A stretch of DNA of 64,000 nt from Deinococcus sp. QL22 (GTDB taxonomy: Bacteria > Deinococcota > Deinococci > Deinococcales > Deinococcaceae), in contig NZ_CP097149.1 of assembly GCF_023370075.1 (NCBI RefSeq), forward strand, positions 2,292,001 to 2,356,000, written 5' to 3'. Position numbers and translations under genes: made by a program. This document shows, in pieces, positions 22,601 through 34,868 of the stretch (position 1 is its first letter; every line of letters starts with the position of its first letter). The notes under the pieces were generated by a model that was given only the letters and a program-made list of their open reading frames with translations, made no database searches and was not told the origin of the DNA.

Positions 22601-25600
22601 ACATCTAGGCCTGCCAGCGTACTGGTCAGGTCTGCGCCCACTTGCCCGCGCTGCACGGTCACGGCTCCTACCGCCCGCTGACCTTGCAACGCCAAATTCA
22701 CCTGCGCCCGCCCGCTGGCCTGCCCGAAATCCAGCTTGGGCACGCTGAGGCTGGCGCTGAGGGTTCCAGTCACGCCGTTGAGGAGCGGTTGCAGGACGCG
22801 GGCGTCCAGCACAGCTCCGTCAATATTCAGATCACGCCCATCGTAGCGAACCGGAATCCGCGAACCAGGATGGGTCACGGTGCCGGAAGCGGTGAGGCCG
22901 TTCTTCCAGTTCACCCGTGCGGCAAGGCCCAGCGGTTGCCCCACGTAGCGCGTGCCGTTGTTGGTCAGGGTCGCATCCGTAGCTGAGATTTGGGCGATCA
23001 ACCTTCCCGCCACGAATTCCTTCCGCACGGCTTGCGGCAAGAACGGCACGGCGGGAGAGAGGCTGGCGCTGAGCGTACCGCCGATGGTGGGCAGCACAGT
23101 TACGCGCCCCGCGACGGGGCCGGACGGAACCGCCAGCAATTGCGCCCCATTGCCTTCCAAGCGCAGTTGTCCGGGCGTGTTGCCAAAGCCGTAACGCAGG
23201 TTCGCCGCGCCGCTCCACTGGCCACCCGCATAGCCGAGGCCGCCCACATTCACGCGCCCCGTGTTCACCGAGGCCGTGAGTGGCAAGACCTGAGCCGGAA
23301 GGCTGACGCGGGCTTCTGCTGGCCCGAAGGCTTGGGCATTCAGGCGCACCAAGCCGCGCAGATCAGCTAAGTTGCCGCTGGCATTGGCACTCAGATATGG
23401 CCCACTGACCCGCAGATTCAGGCCCGACAGCACGCCGGAAACGAGGTTGCCGCTGGCGCTGATGCTCTGGCCTGCCACGTTGCCCGCCAATTTGATCTGG
23501 CCTGCACGGGTAAGGTTGGTCGCGCTGGCCGTCAGGTCAATGGCTTGGCCCTGAAATTCCCCCACAGCTTTCAGATTGAGAGTGCGGTCAGCGTTCCCAG
23601 TCAGGGTGCCGCGCACGCCGTCTATGTTCAGCACGGCGTCAGCCTGCGGATACAGCGGCCCGCGCACCCGCAGATTCAGGCCTGCCAGGGTGCTGGTCAG
23701 GTCTGCGCCCAGTTGCCCACGTCGCAGCGACACCAGCCCGTCTGCCCGCTGACCTTGCAGCGCCAGATTCACCCGTGCCCGCCCATCGGCCTGTGCAAAG
23801 TCCAGCTTGGGCACCGTCAGGCTGGCGGTCAGGGTTCCGGTGAGTCCGGGCAAGAGGGGCCGCAGGGCGCGGGCATTCAGCACCAGGGCGTCCAGCGTCA
23901 GGTCACGTCCGTCGTACCGAACCGGAATCCGCGAACCGGGGTGGCTCAGCGTGCCCGAAGCCGTGACGCCGTTCTGCCAGCCTACCCGCGCCGAGAGGTT
24001 CAGTGGGTCGTTCAGATAGCGCGTGCCAGTGGTGGTCAGAGTTGCGCCTGATGCCGAAATCCGCGCGACGAGTCTACCGGGCACGATCTCCTTGCGAACG
24101 GCTTGCGGCAAGAAGGGCAGGGCAGGGGAGAGGCTGGCGCTGAGGGTGCCGCCGATGGTGGGCAGTACAGTCACGCGGCCTGCGACGGGGCCGGACGGAA
24201 CCGCCAGCAGTTGCGGGCCGTTGCCTTCCAGGCGGAGTTGTCCGGGGGTCGTTGCCGCCCCAGTTGCCAGCAGGTAGCGCAGGTTCGCCGCCCCGCTCCA
24301 GTTGCCGCCCAGGAAGGTCAGGCCGCCGATATTGGCCCGCGCTCCGGTCAGCGAAGCCGTGAGAGGCAACACCTGCGCCGGAATGCTGACCCGTGCCTGT
24401 GCCGGGCCAAACGTCTGGGCATTCAGGCGCACGGTGCCGCGCAGATCAGACACGCTGCCGGTGGCGCTGGCACTCAGGTAAGGGCCGTCCACGCGCACAT
24501 TCAGATCAGAGACGGTGGCAGGTAGGGTCAGTTTGCCGCTGGCGATCACGCTCTGACCCACAAATTCGCCCACCGCCCGCACCCGGCCACCGGCAGCGGT
24601 CAGGCGGAAGGGGCCAGCGTCGATGACGCCGCTCAGTACGTTGTTCCGGGCGCTCAGGTCGCCGTACAGTTTCTGTCCACCCAACGTCAGGCCGCGTGCC
24701 CGCAAGTCCAGATCAGAAAACCCGCGCAGGCTCACGCGGGCACTGCCGCCCGCTCCGTCAAACACGTTCACGGTGCCGCGTGGCTCGGTGCCGGTGCCGG
24801 TCACGTTGCCGTCTATAAAGAGGCCGCCCGCCGCCGTACCACCCGCAATCGGGCCGCGCAAATCGACATCGTATCGGCCCGAAGGCAAGGAGGCTTTGCC
24901 AGTGGCCCGCAGGCCCTCGCCGTCGCTGAGGCGCACGTTCAGGCTGTCCCAGGGGCCGCTGAGCGCCACCGTGTATTGATCCAGCACGCCGCTGGCTTCC
25001 GCGGCTCCCCGGAAGGAGTTGCCCCCCCCAGAATCGGTGCTGCGTCCCGGCCCCCAGGTGGCGCGGCCCTGCACGGTTCCGGTCTGTCCGAAGGCGGTTA
25101 GGGTTTGTCGCCCAGTCACGCGGGCCAGTCCGGTGCGGGCGTCGTAGGTCACGTTCAGATCGCCCCACGTGCCTGCCGCCGTCATGTTGGGTGTCACGGT
25201 TCCGGTCAGGTTCACGGCCTGCGCGGGAATGGTCACGCCGCTAAACGAGAGCGGCCCGGTGCGCCCGGTCAGGCGGGCGTTCAGGTTGCCGTACTCGCCC
25301 GCCAGAACGGCGTTCAACGTTTGGGGGGCGTCTGTTCCATTGCTGTAGGTGCCGCTGCCGCTGACCTGCACATTGGGGAAGACCCGGCCCGCCAGTTTTG
25401 CGGTCACACTCGGATAGGTCACGTTCAGATCGGCGGTGATGGCCTGCCCGCTCCGCTGGAGAATTCCTGATACGCCTGCACCCGCTGCTGAAGTGTTGAG
25501 GCGGGCAGTGCCGCCCAGTCCGGCCAATGCCAGATCGAGTGTGCCATCCAGCTTTTGCTCGGCCAGCGCAGGCAGGAGCGGGCGCAGGGCCGCCAGATTC

Positions 25601-27807
25601 ACCCGGCCTGTGGCGTCCCAGTTGGAGCCGTCGATCACGCCGCGTGCCGTGTCGCGCCTGCCGGAAGCGTCGGCGGTGGTCAGAGAAAAGCGCAGGCCGT
25701 CTTGCACGCTCACCGTCCCCTCGATGTCGGCTCCCTCGATCCGGGCGCTGGTGAGGAATCCTGCCGAGAGTTGCGTGTCGGCCAGCACGGTCACGCGGTT
25801 GCCTGCCGCGCCCAGCACCCCGCGTAGGCTGGCCGTGTCGCCGCGTGCAGTCGCGGTCACGTCGAAGCCGTTGCCGCGTGCGCTCAGGTTGCCGGTGGCT
25901 TTCAGGGCGGTGGTCACGTTCAGGTTGCCGTTCACGGTCACGCCGCCAGCCACCGCCAAATTGCGGGCGGTCAGGCCAAAAGTGTCGCCGTTCCACGTCA
26001 GGCGTTGATCGGCGGGTGCAAAGGTACCGCGCTGGCGCACGTAGTTCAGATTCAAGGGGCCGCTCAGCGGCGCGGTCAATCCGGGCAGCCTTGCCGTGAT
26101 CGTGCCCGTCAGGTCGCCGCCCGTCGCGTCCAGTTGCCCGTTGCCGCCCAGAGTCACGCCCGCGCCGCTGAGGTTTTGGGCGCTCCAAGTGCCTTTAAAT
26201 TCGCGGTCAAGCTTGAGGGCCAACGTTCCAGCCGCCGTGCCCTCACCGCTTTGCAAATCAGCCGTCAATCCCTGTGCATTCAGCCGCGCCGTGCCTGCCA
26301 GCTCGAATGGCCCCACCGTGCCGCCGCTGATGGCCGCCCGCACATCTGAGGGCTTGCCAGTCAGCGCTACACGTGCACCCACGCCGCTCACGTTGGGATT
26401 CAGCACGGCGTCAATGGCCTGCGTTTTCAGGTCGAAGCTGCCGCGGGCTGGGCCGCCCAATGCCGTGCCACCCAGCGTCAAGAGATTCTTGTCATCAATC
26501 TTGGCGGCCAGTGTGAGGGGTTGCCCCGCCAGTGTGCCCAGCGCCTGTGCGGTTCCGGCCCGTCCCAGTGCCCAGCGCCCAGTGATGGCCTGATTGCCTG
26601 CCAGAGCGGTTTTTACGCTGAAGGCCAAGTCGTTGGTCTGCCCGGCGCGGTTGCCATCTTTGGTCAGTAGGGTGTATTCCACGTTGGCATCGCGGAACGG
26701 CACGCCCGCCACCTGGCCCGCGCCCTTGGCATAGGCTTTCACGCGCACCGTGCTCCAGCCGCCCGCCGTGACCCGCAGGTTCAGATTGCCCGTGCCAGTC
26801 GTGCCCAGAGCCTCGGCCAGGCCCGCGACGGTGGGGTCGGCGTCGGCGGTCACGCTCCAGTTCTGGGCTTTCAAATCTATTGCGCCCACTGCGTTTACGG
26901 GGCCGTTCCAGCCGCGCCCAGCCAACTTCAAATCGATCTTGTCGCCCCGGTGCGTGGCCGTGCCGTCAATGCCTGTCACAGTCACAAATTTGGCCCCCGG
27001 TACGCGCAGGGCAGCGTCTACCACCCTCAAATCTCCCCGGATCGGGCCATCGTTCAGCACGTAGCGCCCGGCAATGCGGCCCGCCGTGACTCCCGGCCAG
27101 TAGTGGTTCAACACGCGGGCGTCGGCATCCAGATCAAGGCCGAAAATGTTGCCCGCCTTGCCCTGAGAAACCTGCACGTCGGCATTCAATTCGCCTTCGG
27201 TGGTGCGGCCCCTGACTGCCAGTTTGCCGTTTTCGCCCTGCTGGACGCGGAAGTTCCCGTTGGGAATGTTTACGCCCTTGCCGTCCACATTCACGCGGGC
27301 ATTTTGCACGTCCAGGCTGCCCAGCACGACTTTCCAGCCGCCTTCTCCCGTTGCCGCGCCGCCTTTCAGGAGTTCCTGTAATTTCAGGTTCACGGTGGCG
27401 TCTCGTACAGCCACGTTCAGCTTCACGGTGCGTGAGGCGAGATTCACCCCTGCCACGGTCACGCCCACCCGTCCTGCTTTGCCCTCTATCCCCGGCAGTT
27501 TCACCGTGGCCCCAGACAAATTGGGCGACCACAACGGCCCGCCATTCCGCTCTGAAGTAATCTGTAGATCGTCTCCCAACTGCGACAAGATCAGCCCACC
27601 CAACAGGCGCGGCGTCAGGGTCAGGACAGCCGCCAACACGAGGAAGACGGCCAGCAAGACCCAGGGCCAACGCCTGCGCCGCCGTGCCACTGGAGCAGGG
27701 TTGACTTCACCGGGCAGAGCTTCGGTGGGCCGCGTCGTCTCTGTGGACTGCGTTTCAGTAGGCTGCGTCTCTATGGGGTCAGGGCGCGGGGCAGGGCCGT
27801 CTGTCAC
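16651..27807 (-). CDS. tamB: Giant TamB-like translocation/assembly or lipid-bridge protein
   Basis: This is a single uninterrupted frame of 3,718 residues, about three times the length of E. coli TamB (1,259). A Pro/Thr-rich cytosolic tail and a basic stretch (RRRRR, about 42-46) precede one membrane anchor (about 47-65). Then come about 3,200 residues of Gly/Thr/Ala/Leu-rich beta-strand repeats with almost no Cys. The last about 400 residues are the TamB/DUF490 domain: GDITSQRGSIFLRENEFAIQ, YLTRNLYLQYQIDLTG and a final strand ending in FGVTYRIR. Known TamB proteins anchor in the inner membrane, cross the periplasm as a lipid-binding groove and contact a BamA-family barrel. No such barrel gene is adjacent. 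Residues about 1079-1792 hold two tandem copies of a 357-residue unit. The start is GTG 27807. Confidence 0.9.
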   Translation of the reverse strand: MTDGPAPRPDPIETQPTETQSTETTRPTEALPGEVNPAPVARRRRRWPWVLLAVFLVLAAVLTLTPRLLGGLILSQLGDDLQITSERNGGPLWSPNLSGATVKLPGIEGKAGRVGVTVAGVNLASRTVKLNVAVRDATVNLKLQELLKGGAATGEGGWKVVLGSLDVQNARVNVDGKGVNIPNGNFRVQQGENGKLAVRGRTTEGELNADVQVSQGKAGNIFGLDLDADARVLNHYWPGVTAGRIAGRYVLNDGPIRGDLRVVDAALRVPGAKFVTVTGIDGTATHRGDKIDLKLAGRGWNGPVNAVGAIDLKAQNWSVTADADPTVAGLAEALGTTGTGNLNLRVTAGGWSTVRVKAYAKGAGQVAGVPFRDANVEYTLLTKDGNRAGQTNDLAFSVKTALAGNQAITGRWALGRAGTAQALGTLAGQPLTLAAKIDDKNLLTLGGTALGGPARGSFDLKTQAIDAVLNPNVSGVGARVALTGKPSDVRAAISGGTVGPFELAGTARLNAQGLTADLQSGEGTAAGTLALKLDREFKGTWSAQNLSGAGVTLGGNGQLDATGGDLTGTITARLPGLTAPLSGPLNLNYVRQRGTFAPADQRLTWNGDTFGLTARNLAVAGGVTVNGNLNVTTALKATGNLSARGNGFDVTATARGDTASLRGVLGAAGNRVTVLADTQLSAGFLTSARIEGADIEGTVSVQDGLRFSLTTADASGRRDTARGVIDGSNWDATGRVNLAALRPLLPALAEQKLDGTLDLALAGLGGTARLNTSAAGAGVSGILQRSGQAITADLNVTYPSVTAKLAGRVFPNVQVSGSGTYSNGTDAPQTLNAVLAGEYGNLNARLTGRTGPLSFSGVTIPAQAVNLTGTVTPNMTAAGTWGDLNVTYDARTGLARVTGRQTLTAFGQTGTVQGRATWGPGRSTDSGGGNSFRGAAEASGVLDQYTVALSGPWDSLNVRLSDGEGLRATGKASLPSGRYDVDLRGPIAGGTAAGGLFIDGNVTGTGTEPRGTVNVFDGAGGSARVSLRGFSDLDLRARGLTLGGQKLYGDLSARNNVLSGVIDAGPFRLTAAGGRVRAVGEFVGQSVIASGKLTLPATVSDLNVRVDGPYLSASATGSVSDLRGTVRLNAQTFGPAQARVSIPAQVLPLTASLTGARANIGGLTFLGGNWSGAANLRYLLATGAATTPGQLRLEGNGPQLLAVPSGPVAGRVTVLPTIGGTLSASLSPALPFLPQAVRKEIVPGRLVARISASGATLTTTGTRYLNDPLNLSARVGWQNGVTASGTLSHPGSRIPVRYDGRDLTLDALVLNARALRPLLPGLTGTLTASLTVPKLDFAQADGRARVNLALQGQRADGLVSLRRGQLGADLTSTLAGLNLRVRGPLYPQADAVLNIDGVRGTLTGNADRTLNLKAVGEFQGQAIDLTASATNLTRAGQIKLAGNVAGQSISASGNLVSGVLSGLNLRVSGPYLSANASGNLADLRGLVRLNAQAFGPAEARVSLPAQVLPLTASVNTGRVNVGGLGYAGGQWSGAANLRYGFGNTPGQLRLEGNGAQLLAVPSGPVAGRVTVLPTIGGTLSASLSPAVPFLPQAVRKEFVAGRLIAQISATDATLTNNGTRYVGQPLGLAARVNWKNGLTASGTVTHPGSRIPVRYDGRDLNIDGAVLDARVLQPLLNGVTGTLSASLSVPKLDFGQASGRAQVNLALQGQRAVGAVTVQRGQVGADLTSTLAGLDVRVRGPLYPQANAVLNVDGVAGTLTGSAAETLKLQAAGVYEGRNLNLNASATGLTTKAALAQVAGTVAGVAVNVSLKQTAGKWNTAGSLDVPDLRTLTATNGSGGTAGNLSATIGGTLDNLTLNAVGEAAGVRFSAPATYRGGVLRLAGASATLPDLVSVRASGPVFPTLGLSAKATLTDYLPGTYTVQASGSLSKPDVNAQGTLQSAPTGLQAGGSRVTARLLGQDYRLTFVGEPLAGFVRGQLGVKVQGQAVPGGLLDSRLTLNTSYIGADGLRVTLNGATGWNARRGWLGTLQARGTLGENNALNATLNGSGPLNLAATLRTPFNGQPRTASVTGSLPADLPFRPGGTLNLAALDVGTLWGRAGQLALTGQATLGGGTWSKLAAQFAGRIEDSAGELTGDLGATYRAGDVSVRLAGQRISGGAVLAGGKYDLTLRAEPLRLARLLPVNLDMDALTFGGTITAAGTLEGGPSKVTLRNLALKGEQGSIRDSGIGPFSLYGSASYVWQPGGQNVLEAALDGSLRGGVLQARGQLPAGVRVTARDIDARTLGAGVLGAALNLTGDLTNPAVSGQVNTVADAFSARVILSGRALSLNANARANLKGSAQGTLYAEAKELNLTAGAAALERVRARVYGTVASGANSAKLDLNGVWPALTGTATATLSGVAQPISLTGDGRGGYALSGGELGAGTVTLTLTQGFIPALAGTLRLTPLPLVGGTGAATAEVTLGGTLTAPTLAATVTTRNAALSGVTLADTTGSITGTLSDLRGTLAQAGATVATLSGQTVNLTGLTAWVAGATVKATGTAGLNGTADVNLVSSGALDGNLRATYRARALSLDGNLSTQGVTAALNLDADPFTGWHGTARLTGGPTGVLTQPATLTLSGPLAHPLATGDAGILGAGAKIVASSTGVQVRLVDGPGATASGAVELRPNSAGQWQWLGATSLTRPELSLSVTPSGPLADPNLVLSLRRGEWRASGTASLRAADLNISDGLKAGRITWTDQTVRADLPGLDLSRLGVSLGGTALTGRVTAQGALSTATRDGQLTLNIQDVTTDYEVPYLGLKVNGDLQATVNLIAGKPTVQASATLPAGILTLNAQQTGTGQTANNWTGRLTGSLAQDGGTLALNVGADAAGLTGNVTVTRYPVSGAGQSVRVDGTVALGGQTFSANLTAANDMGEARVIGSGGLADVVPALSSVLAVRPTEQGYNLRATLDAVELGKLGIAPALSGRVSGEANINDGGGTFVVRSAGLTLGPKTLPARIEGTQIGGDWRIRGFLGESDLFGGLSGGELFGNVTLKSFPVGAIVGALVGNSPGEGIVTGVARFRVPVADPLAGTATVVAERIRVSASSGTGATRITETLLGSGTLDYAARELRNVNIQLAGAGTWDVRGAFSRSNVGLTAQFTNTTFTPVLVLVPAIADLDPSLKGTLTLEVAGTYDRPRGQVRASNLSGTLAGLSLQVPTFSGDLPDSGAFSATGRVLTGGVVGSDGTLNASGQLTLGDLSQTRVRFEGLLAPQALGALPNTTVTLAQSATTGWTLEAQSRSTNPVTGTGTLSLTGQIAPRWDLALTARNYNLPLAVIYARESALNADLRAVDDGSLIRVSGAADFLRLTLGRVGATATIPAPGQTTTEGGSGANGRTTDSYATPLPDIYSTFPEPGRDPNAPAPARPFLQRLVLEDIPVRAPNGIRVDEALARAEFGGSLVVSGTGAQPRITGDITSQRGSIFLRENEFAIQSGLVSFTGQSLYPTFAIVASGNVQASTTGQRVPVTLDVKGEFRTLASGASTLDLTTALRCTPTAGAAGGTGSSECTDPATTQAYSEAQLYALVATGVPNLETLPGNLTALGASALQTALNIFVLGEIERNVARALGLDVFRLTPNLSTADGSLGATITLGSYLTRNLYLQYQIDLTGAGLVDATYSTPDKQFTFKVSTPLNGLDLQSVRPSFSAAYNVNDRASVSVGVQNNPESTRLRFGVTYRIR
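22430..24570 (-). repeat. Tandem 1,071-bp duplication inside tamB
   Basis: Matching landmarks are 1,071 bp apart: GCGACGGGGCCGGACGG at 24182 and 23111, ACCGGAATCCGCGAAC at 23921 and 22850, and GTCTGCGCCC at 23701 and 22630. Further upstream in the gene the offset is 1,083 (GCAGATCAG at 24441 and 23358), because copy one carries four extra codons. The encoded copies run VPSGPVAGRVTVLPTIGGTL through RVRGPLYPQA without a gap. Boundaries are approximate. Confidence 0.85.
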
Positions 27808-28060
27808 ACGTCACCCACGCGGAAGACAAGGGGAAATGGGGGAGAGGCGAACACGGCAGGAACGGGCATTCCTAGTATTCTATCCACAGTCACATGAACG
27901 TCAGTCCCGCGTTCCTCACCTGACCATCAGACACGGCGGGGGCATGCGGCCCATGCGTGTTCGCTCTGATGCTCGCCGCGTCAGCAGAGTCATCTCCGAT
28001 TTGTCTCAAGTTCAGTCCCGAGCGGAACCTGACAGACACTTGTCCCTGCCCCGCGCCCGC

Positions 28061-28066
28061 TACCAT
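28061..28066 (+). promoter_or_regulatory. -10 box of acyP
   Basis: TACCAT 9 bases before ATG 28076, with a TTGTCC-like element about 15 bases upstream of it. Confidence 0.4.
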
Positions 28067-28075
28067 ACGCCCTAT

Positions 28076-28339
28076 ATGCGCCTAACCGCTCTTGTCACCG
28101 GAACCGTTCAGGGCGTGGGCTACCGCCGTTTTGTGCAGCGATACGCCCGCGACCTCAAGCTTCAAGGCTACGCCGAAAACCTGACCGACGGACAGGTAGA
28201 AGTGATTGCAGAAGGCGACCAGGCCGACCTTGACCGCCTGCTGCACTGGCTTCACCGGGGGCCGCCCCATGCCAGAGTGCGTGAAGTCCAGACCCAATAC
28301 AGCGAGGCCACCGGGCTACGGGATTTCCACGTGTACTAG
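28076..28339 (+). CDS. acyP: Acylphosphatase
   Basis: This 87-residue cytosolic enzyme hydrolyses acyl phosphates such as carbamoyl or acetyl phosphate. GTVQGVGYRRFVQ at the N-terminus holds the phosphate-binding loop and the catalytic Arg17. Asn35 in YAENLTDGQVEV is the second catalytic residue. GDQADLDRLLHWLHRGPPHA and the C-terminal FHVY complete the fold, and the length is typical. The longer open frame upstream overlaps the tamB promoter region and has no homology pattern. It stands as a single gene, convergent with tuf. Confidence 0.93.
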   Translation: MRLTALVTGTVQGVGYRRFVQRYARDLKLQGYAENLTDGQVEVIAEGDQADLDRLLHWLHRGPPHARVREVQTQYSEATGLRDFHVY

Positions 28340-28426
28340 GCAGCAAGTCGCAATCTGATCTGTCCTCCCCTCAAGGAGGTTGGCCCGCGTCAGCAACAAG
28401 GGGGTTACCTTCCAACCTCAAGGAAA

Positions 28427-28462
28427 AAAGGGAGAGAAGGCACACCGGCCCTCTCTCCCTTT
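28427..28462 (-). terminator. tuf terminator
   Basis: In the tuf direction, AAAGGGAGAGA / TCTCTCCCTTT forms an 11-bp stem with a 14-base loop, followed by a T-rich tract. Confidence 0.8.
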
Positions 28463-28500
28463 CAAGCTCCCGAATTCAGGAGCTTAGCTTGTGCTGGTCC

Positions 28501-29718
<1,218 letters not shown>

Positions 29719-29877
29719 GATGAATCCTCCTAGGTGGGTTACCCGGCCCCGTATATCGCTGCGGGCGGCGGGCAAGCCTTCCAAGTTTACAGGCCCACGC
29801 CCCGGTGGGGTAGAGCAAGCCTGCCGTGCTGAAGAGAGGGCGAAATAGGTGGGTGAAACTGGAGTGGAGACTAGAGG

Positions 29878-29908
29878 AAACGCGGCCCACTCGTCGCAGG
29901 CCGCGTTT
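29878..29908. terminator. Stem-loop between the tRNA cluster and tuf
   Basis: AAACGCGGCC / GGCCGCGTTT with an 11-base loop, just after tRNA-Thr(GGU). T-tracts flank both arms, so it could end the tRNA transcript or act as a processing hairpin before tuf. Confidence 0.65.
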
Positions 29909-29914
29909 TCAGGT

Positions 29915-29991
<77 letters not shown>

Positions 29992-30001
29992 AGAAAAAGT
30001 A

Positions 30002-30076
<75 letters not shown>

Positions 30077-30081
30077 CCTTG

Positions 30082-30169
<88 letters not shown>

Positions 30170-30218
30170 CCCAGTTTTGGCCCGTTTACTGCTATTCTAC
30201 GCGTGGTTTCGTAGAATC

Positions 30219-30295
<77 letters not shown>

Positions 30296-30379
30296 ACCTT
30301 GAGCCTGCGCCGGAAAGCCGAAAAAGCGGTTTCCTTGAGCATGGAAGGTTCCCGCCTGCGCGTTCTCTTCCGGTTGTGA

Positions 30380-30408
30380 ATGGTAGCACCACCCCCCAAA
30401 GGTGTCAA
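30380..30408 (-). promoter_or_regulatory. Promoter of the tRNA cluster
   Basis: On the minus strand a consensus -35 TTGACA (30403-30408), a 17-base spacer and -10 TACCAT (30380-30385). Start is expected near 30373, about 78 bases before the first tRNA. Confidence 0.85.
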
Positions 30409-30769
30409 CACGGCCCCACTGAATGCCCCAGAACTGGTCGGGCCGTGGTCAGCTGCGCTTTGCTGCCCGCAATCAGGGGTGTCCGTGTGTGCCCCTGCCG
30501 TGACAGGCTGGTTGGTCATGCCGTAGGCGGAGGCGGGCAGGCGATGTAGAGGAAGGGCGCTCAGCAGTTCTGAAGCAGAAGTTCATACAGATCCGGATGC
30601 GCCATAACGCGCATTTCACCCTGCGCGCTTAGGCGTATGCTGGCGCTCTTGCGAGGTGTTCGGGCCGCAACTGGCCCCGACCCCTGAGGTGTCCCTTCTT
30701 TCGTTTCTCGCCCATTGCTTCGGTCTTGCCTGATGTCGCTGCACAGTCCTGACCCCCACGAGGTATCCC
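30409..30769. other. Intergenic region between tRNA promoter and ABC exporter
   Basis: No credible gene. TATGCT at 30636-30641 with a weak TTTCAC-like element 16 bases upstream may be the exporter promoter; it would give a leader of about 120 bases. Confidence 0.4.
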
Positions 30770-32748
<1,979 letters not shown>

Positions 32749-32752
<4 letters not shown>

Positions 32753-34623
32753 CCGCCCCCGACCAATCCGGCGACGCCTTCCAAAAGGGCTTCGATGCCC
32801 AACTGACGCGCCGAATCTTCGTGTATCTGAAGCCGTATGTGCCGCTGGTGGTGGCGGGCGTGGTGTTGGCCCTGCTGATCGCGGTGGCCCAACCCATGTT
32901 CGCCCTGATTCAGCGCCACGCCATCGACACCTACCTCGTGCCCTTCGAGCGTGACCGGACGCTGACCACTGAGACCCTCTACCGGGGTCTGATGGTGGCC
33001 GCGCTGGGCTATATGGCCCTGAAAGTGGTGGAATTCTGCCTCACCTACGCCTTTACGCTCGCTATCGGCTACCTCGGCCAGAATGTGCTGCGCGATATCC
33101 GGGGCGACGTGTTCACCAAATTGCAGCGCCTGCATCTGGCCTACTTCGACCAGAACCCGGTGGGCCGCCTGATTACCCGCGTCACCAGCGATGTGGACGC
33201 CATCAATCAGTTCATTACGGGCGGGTTGGTCAGCCTGATCCAGAGTACGTTCCTGATCGTGGCCTACGTGATTATCATGCTGCGCGTGAACTGGCAACTG
33301 GCCCTGATCTCGTTCACAGTGCTGCCCATCCTGTACTTTGCCACCAACTTCTTCCGGGCCAGACTCCGCGACGCCTTCCGCATGACCCGCACCCAGCAGG
33401 CCATCGTGAACACCAAGCTGAACGAGAACATCACTGGGATGCTGACGGTGCAGCTCTTTGGCCGCGAGAACCGCTCGGCGCTGGATTTCGACCAGTCCAA
33501 CCGTTCCCTCCTGACCGCCAACGTGAATTCGGTCAAGTGGTTTTCGCTGTTCATGCCTGTGGTGGCCGTGCTGGGGCAGGTGGCGGTGGCGCTGGTGCTG
33601 TATTTCGCCTCGCGCAACATTTTGGGCAACAACGTGGCGGGTAGCGTGGCCGCCGGAGCCTTCACCATCGGCACGCTCTACGCTTTTGTGCAGTGGACGC
33701 AGCAACTGTTCCAGCCGATTCAGGACTTGGCCGATGTGTTCAACAACCTGCAAGCGGCGATGGCCTCCAGCGAACGCATTTTTGGCGTGCTGGACACCGA
33801 GGAAGAGGTGGCCGACAAGCCGGACGCCAAAGCCCTGAACAACTTCGAGGGCAGCGTGTCCTTCGAGGGCGTGTGGTTCTCCTACGACCAGACCGTGACC
33901 GCCGATACACCCGCCACCGATGACCGCTGGATCTTGCGCGGTATCGACCTGCACATTCAGCCCGGCGAAAGCGTGGCGCTGGTGGGGGCCACAGGCGCGG
34001 GCAAAACCAGTGTCACGGCCCTGGTCAGCCGCTTTTACGACGTGCAGCGCGGCGCAGTGAAAGTAGACGGCGAAGACGTGCGCGACCTGGCCCAGTACGA
34101 TCTGCGGCGGCATGTGGGCGTGGTATTGCAGGACGTGTTCCTGTTTGCCGGAACCATCGAGGGCAACCTGACCCTCAACAGCCCCGATATTTCGCATGAG
34201 CGCGTGGTGGAAGCCTGCCAGTACGTGGGCGTTCACGACTACATCCTGAGTTTGCCGGAAGGCTACCAGACCGAAGTGCGCGAGCGCGGCGCGACCCTCA
34301 GCACCGGGCAAAAGCAACTGCTGGCCTTCGCCCGCGCCCTGATCCAGAACCCCGACATCCTGCTGGTACTGGACGAGGCCACCGCCAACGTGGATACCGA
34401 AACCGAACTCCGCATCCAGCACGCACTTCAAAAGGTCATGCTGGGCCGAACCTCTATCATCATTGCCCACCGCCTCAGCACCATCGAGGGCTGTGACCGG
34501 ATCGTGGTGATGAGAAAGGGCCGCATTGTGGAGCAGGGCAGCCACCGCGAGTTGTTGCAAAAGGGTGGCTACTACGCCCGCCTGCACCGCCTTCAGTACG
34601 CGCAGGGCGACGCGGCAGACTGA
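32749..34623 (+). CDS. Heterodimeric ABC exporter subunit with catalytic site
   Basis: This 624-residue partner half-transporter also has a TMD (about 20-330) and an NBD. Walker A is GATGAGKT (about 413-420). Walker [11 protein letters not shown] keeps the catalytic Glu, and the switch is IAHRLST. The signature is LSTGQKQ, not LSGGQ. This combination is seen in heterodimeric exporters, where the non-standard signature lines the degenerate site. The ATG overlaps the stop of the first subunit. A stem-loop terminator follows the stop, so the operon ends here. Confidence 0.9.
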
Positions 34624-34637
34624 CACCAGAATTTATG

Positions 34638-34674
34638 GAGAGAGGCTGGGGCCAACGCTCCGGCCTCTCTTTTT
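34638..34674 (+). terminator. ABC exporter operon terminator
   Basis: AGAGAGGC / GCCTCTCT stem with a 16-base loop, then a run of T. Confidence 0.85.
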
Positions 34675-34854
34675 GCCACCCGTTCTGCTGATCCTCTTTG
34701 CTGACTGTAGCGTTGGCTAATACACCAGCAATAGTGCGCGACAGAGCCACTTTCAAGGGTTTTGCCGTTGCCTAAGCACTCTGCTGCCCCTGCTGTTTCC
34801 ACCTCATGGCCCGAATTGAGAGGCAAGAGCGGGTGTCTGGACAGGGCAAACGAG

Positions 34855-34860
34855 TACACT
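34855..34860 (+). promoter_or_regulatory. -10 box of the PIN-TRAM gene (leaderless)
   Basis: TACACT, then 8 bases, then ATG 34869. Confidence 0.45.
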
Positions 34861-34868
34861 GGATGATA

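Noticed and set aside
22430..24570. CRISPR array or noncoding tandem repeat
   Set aside because: The repeat period is 1,071 bp, in frame and coding; there are no short direct repeats with unique spacers here or elsewhere in the window.
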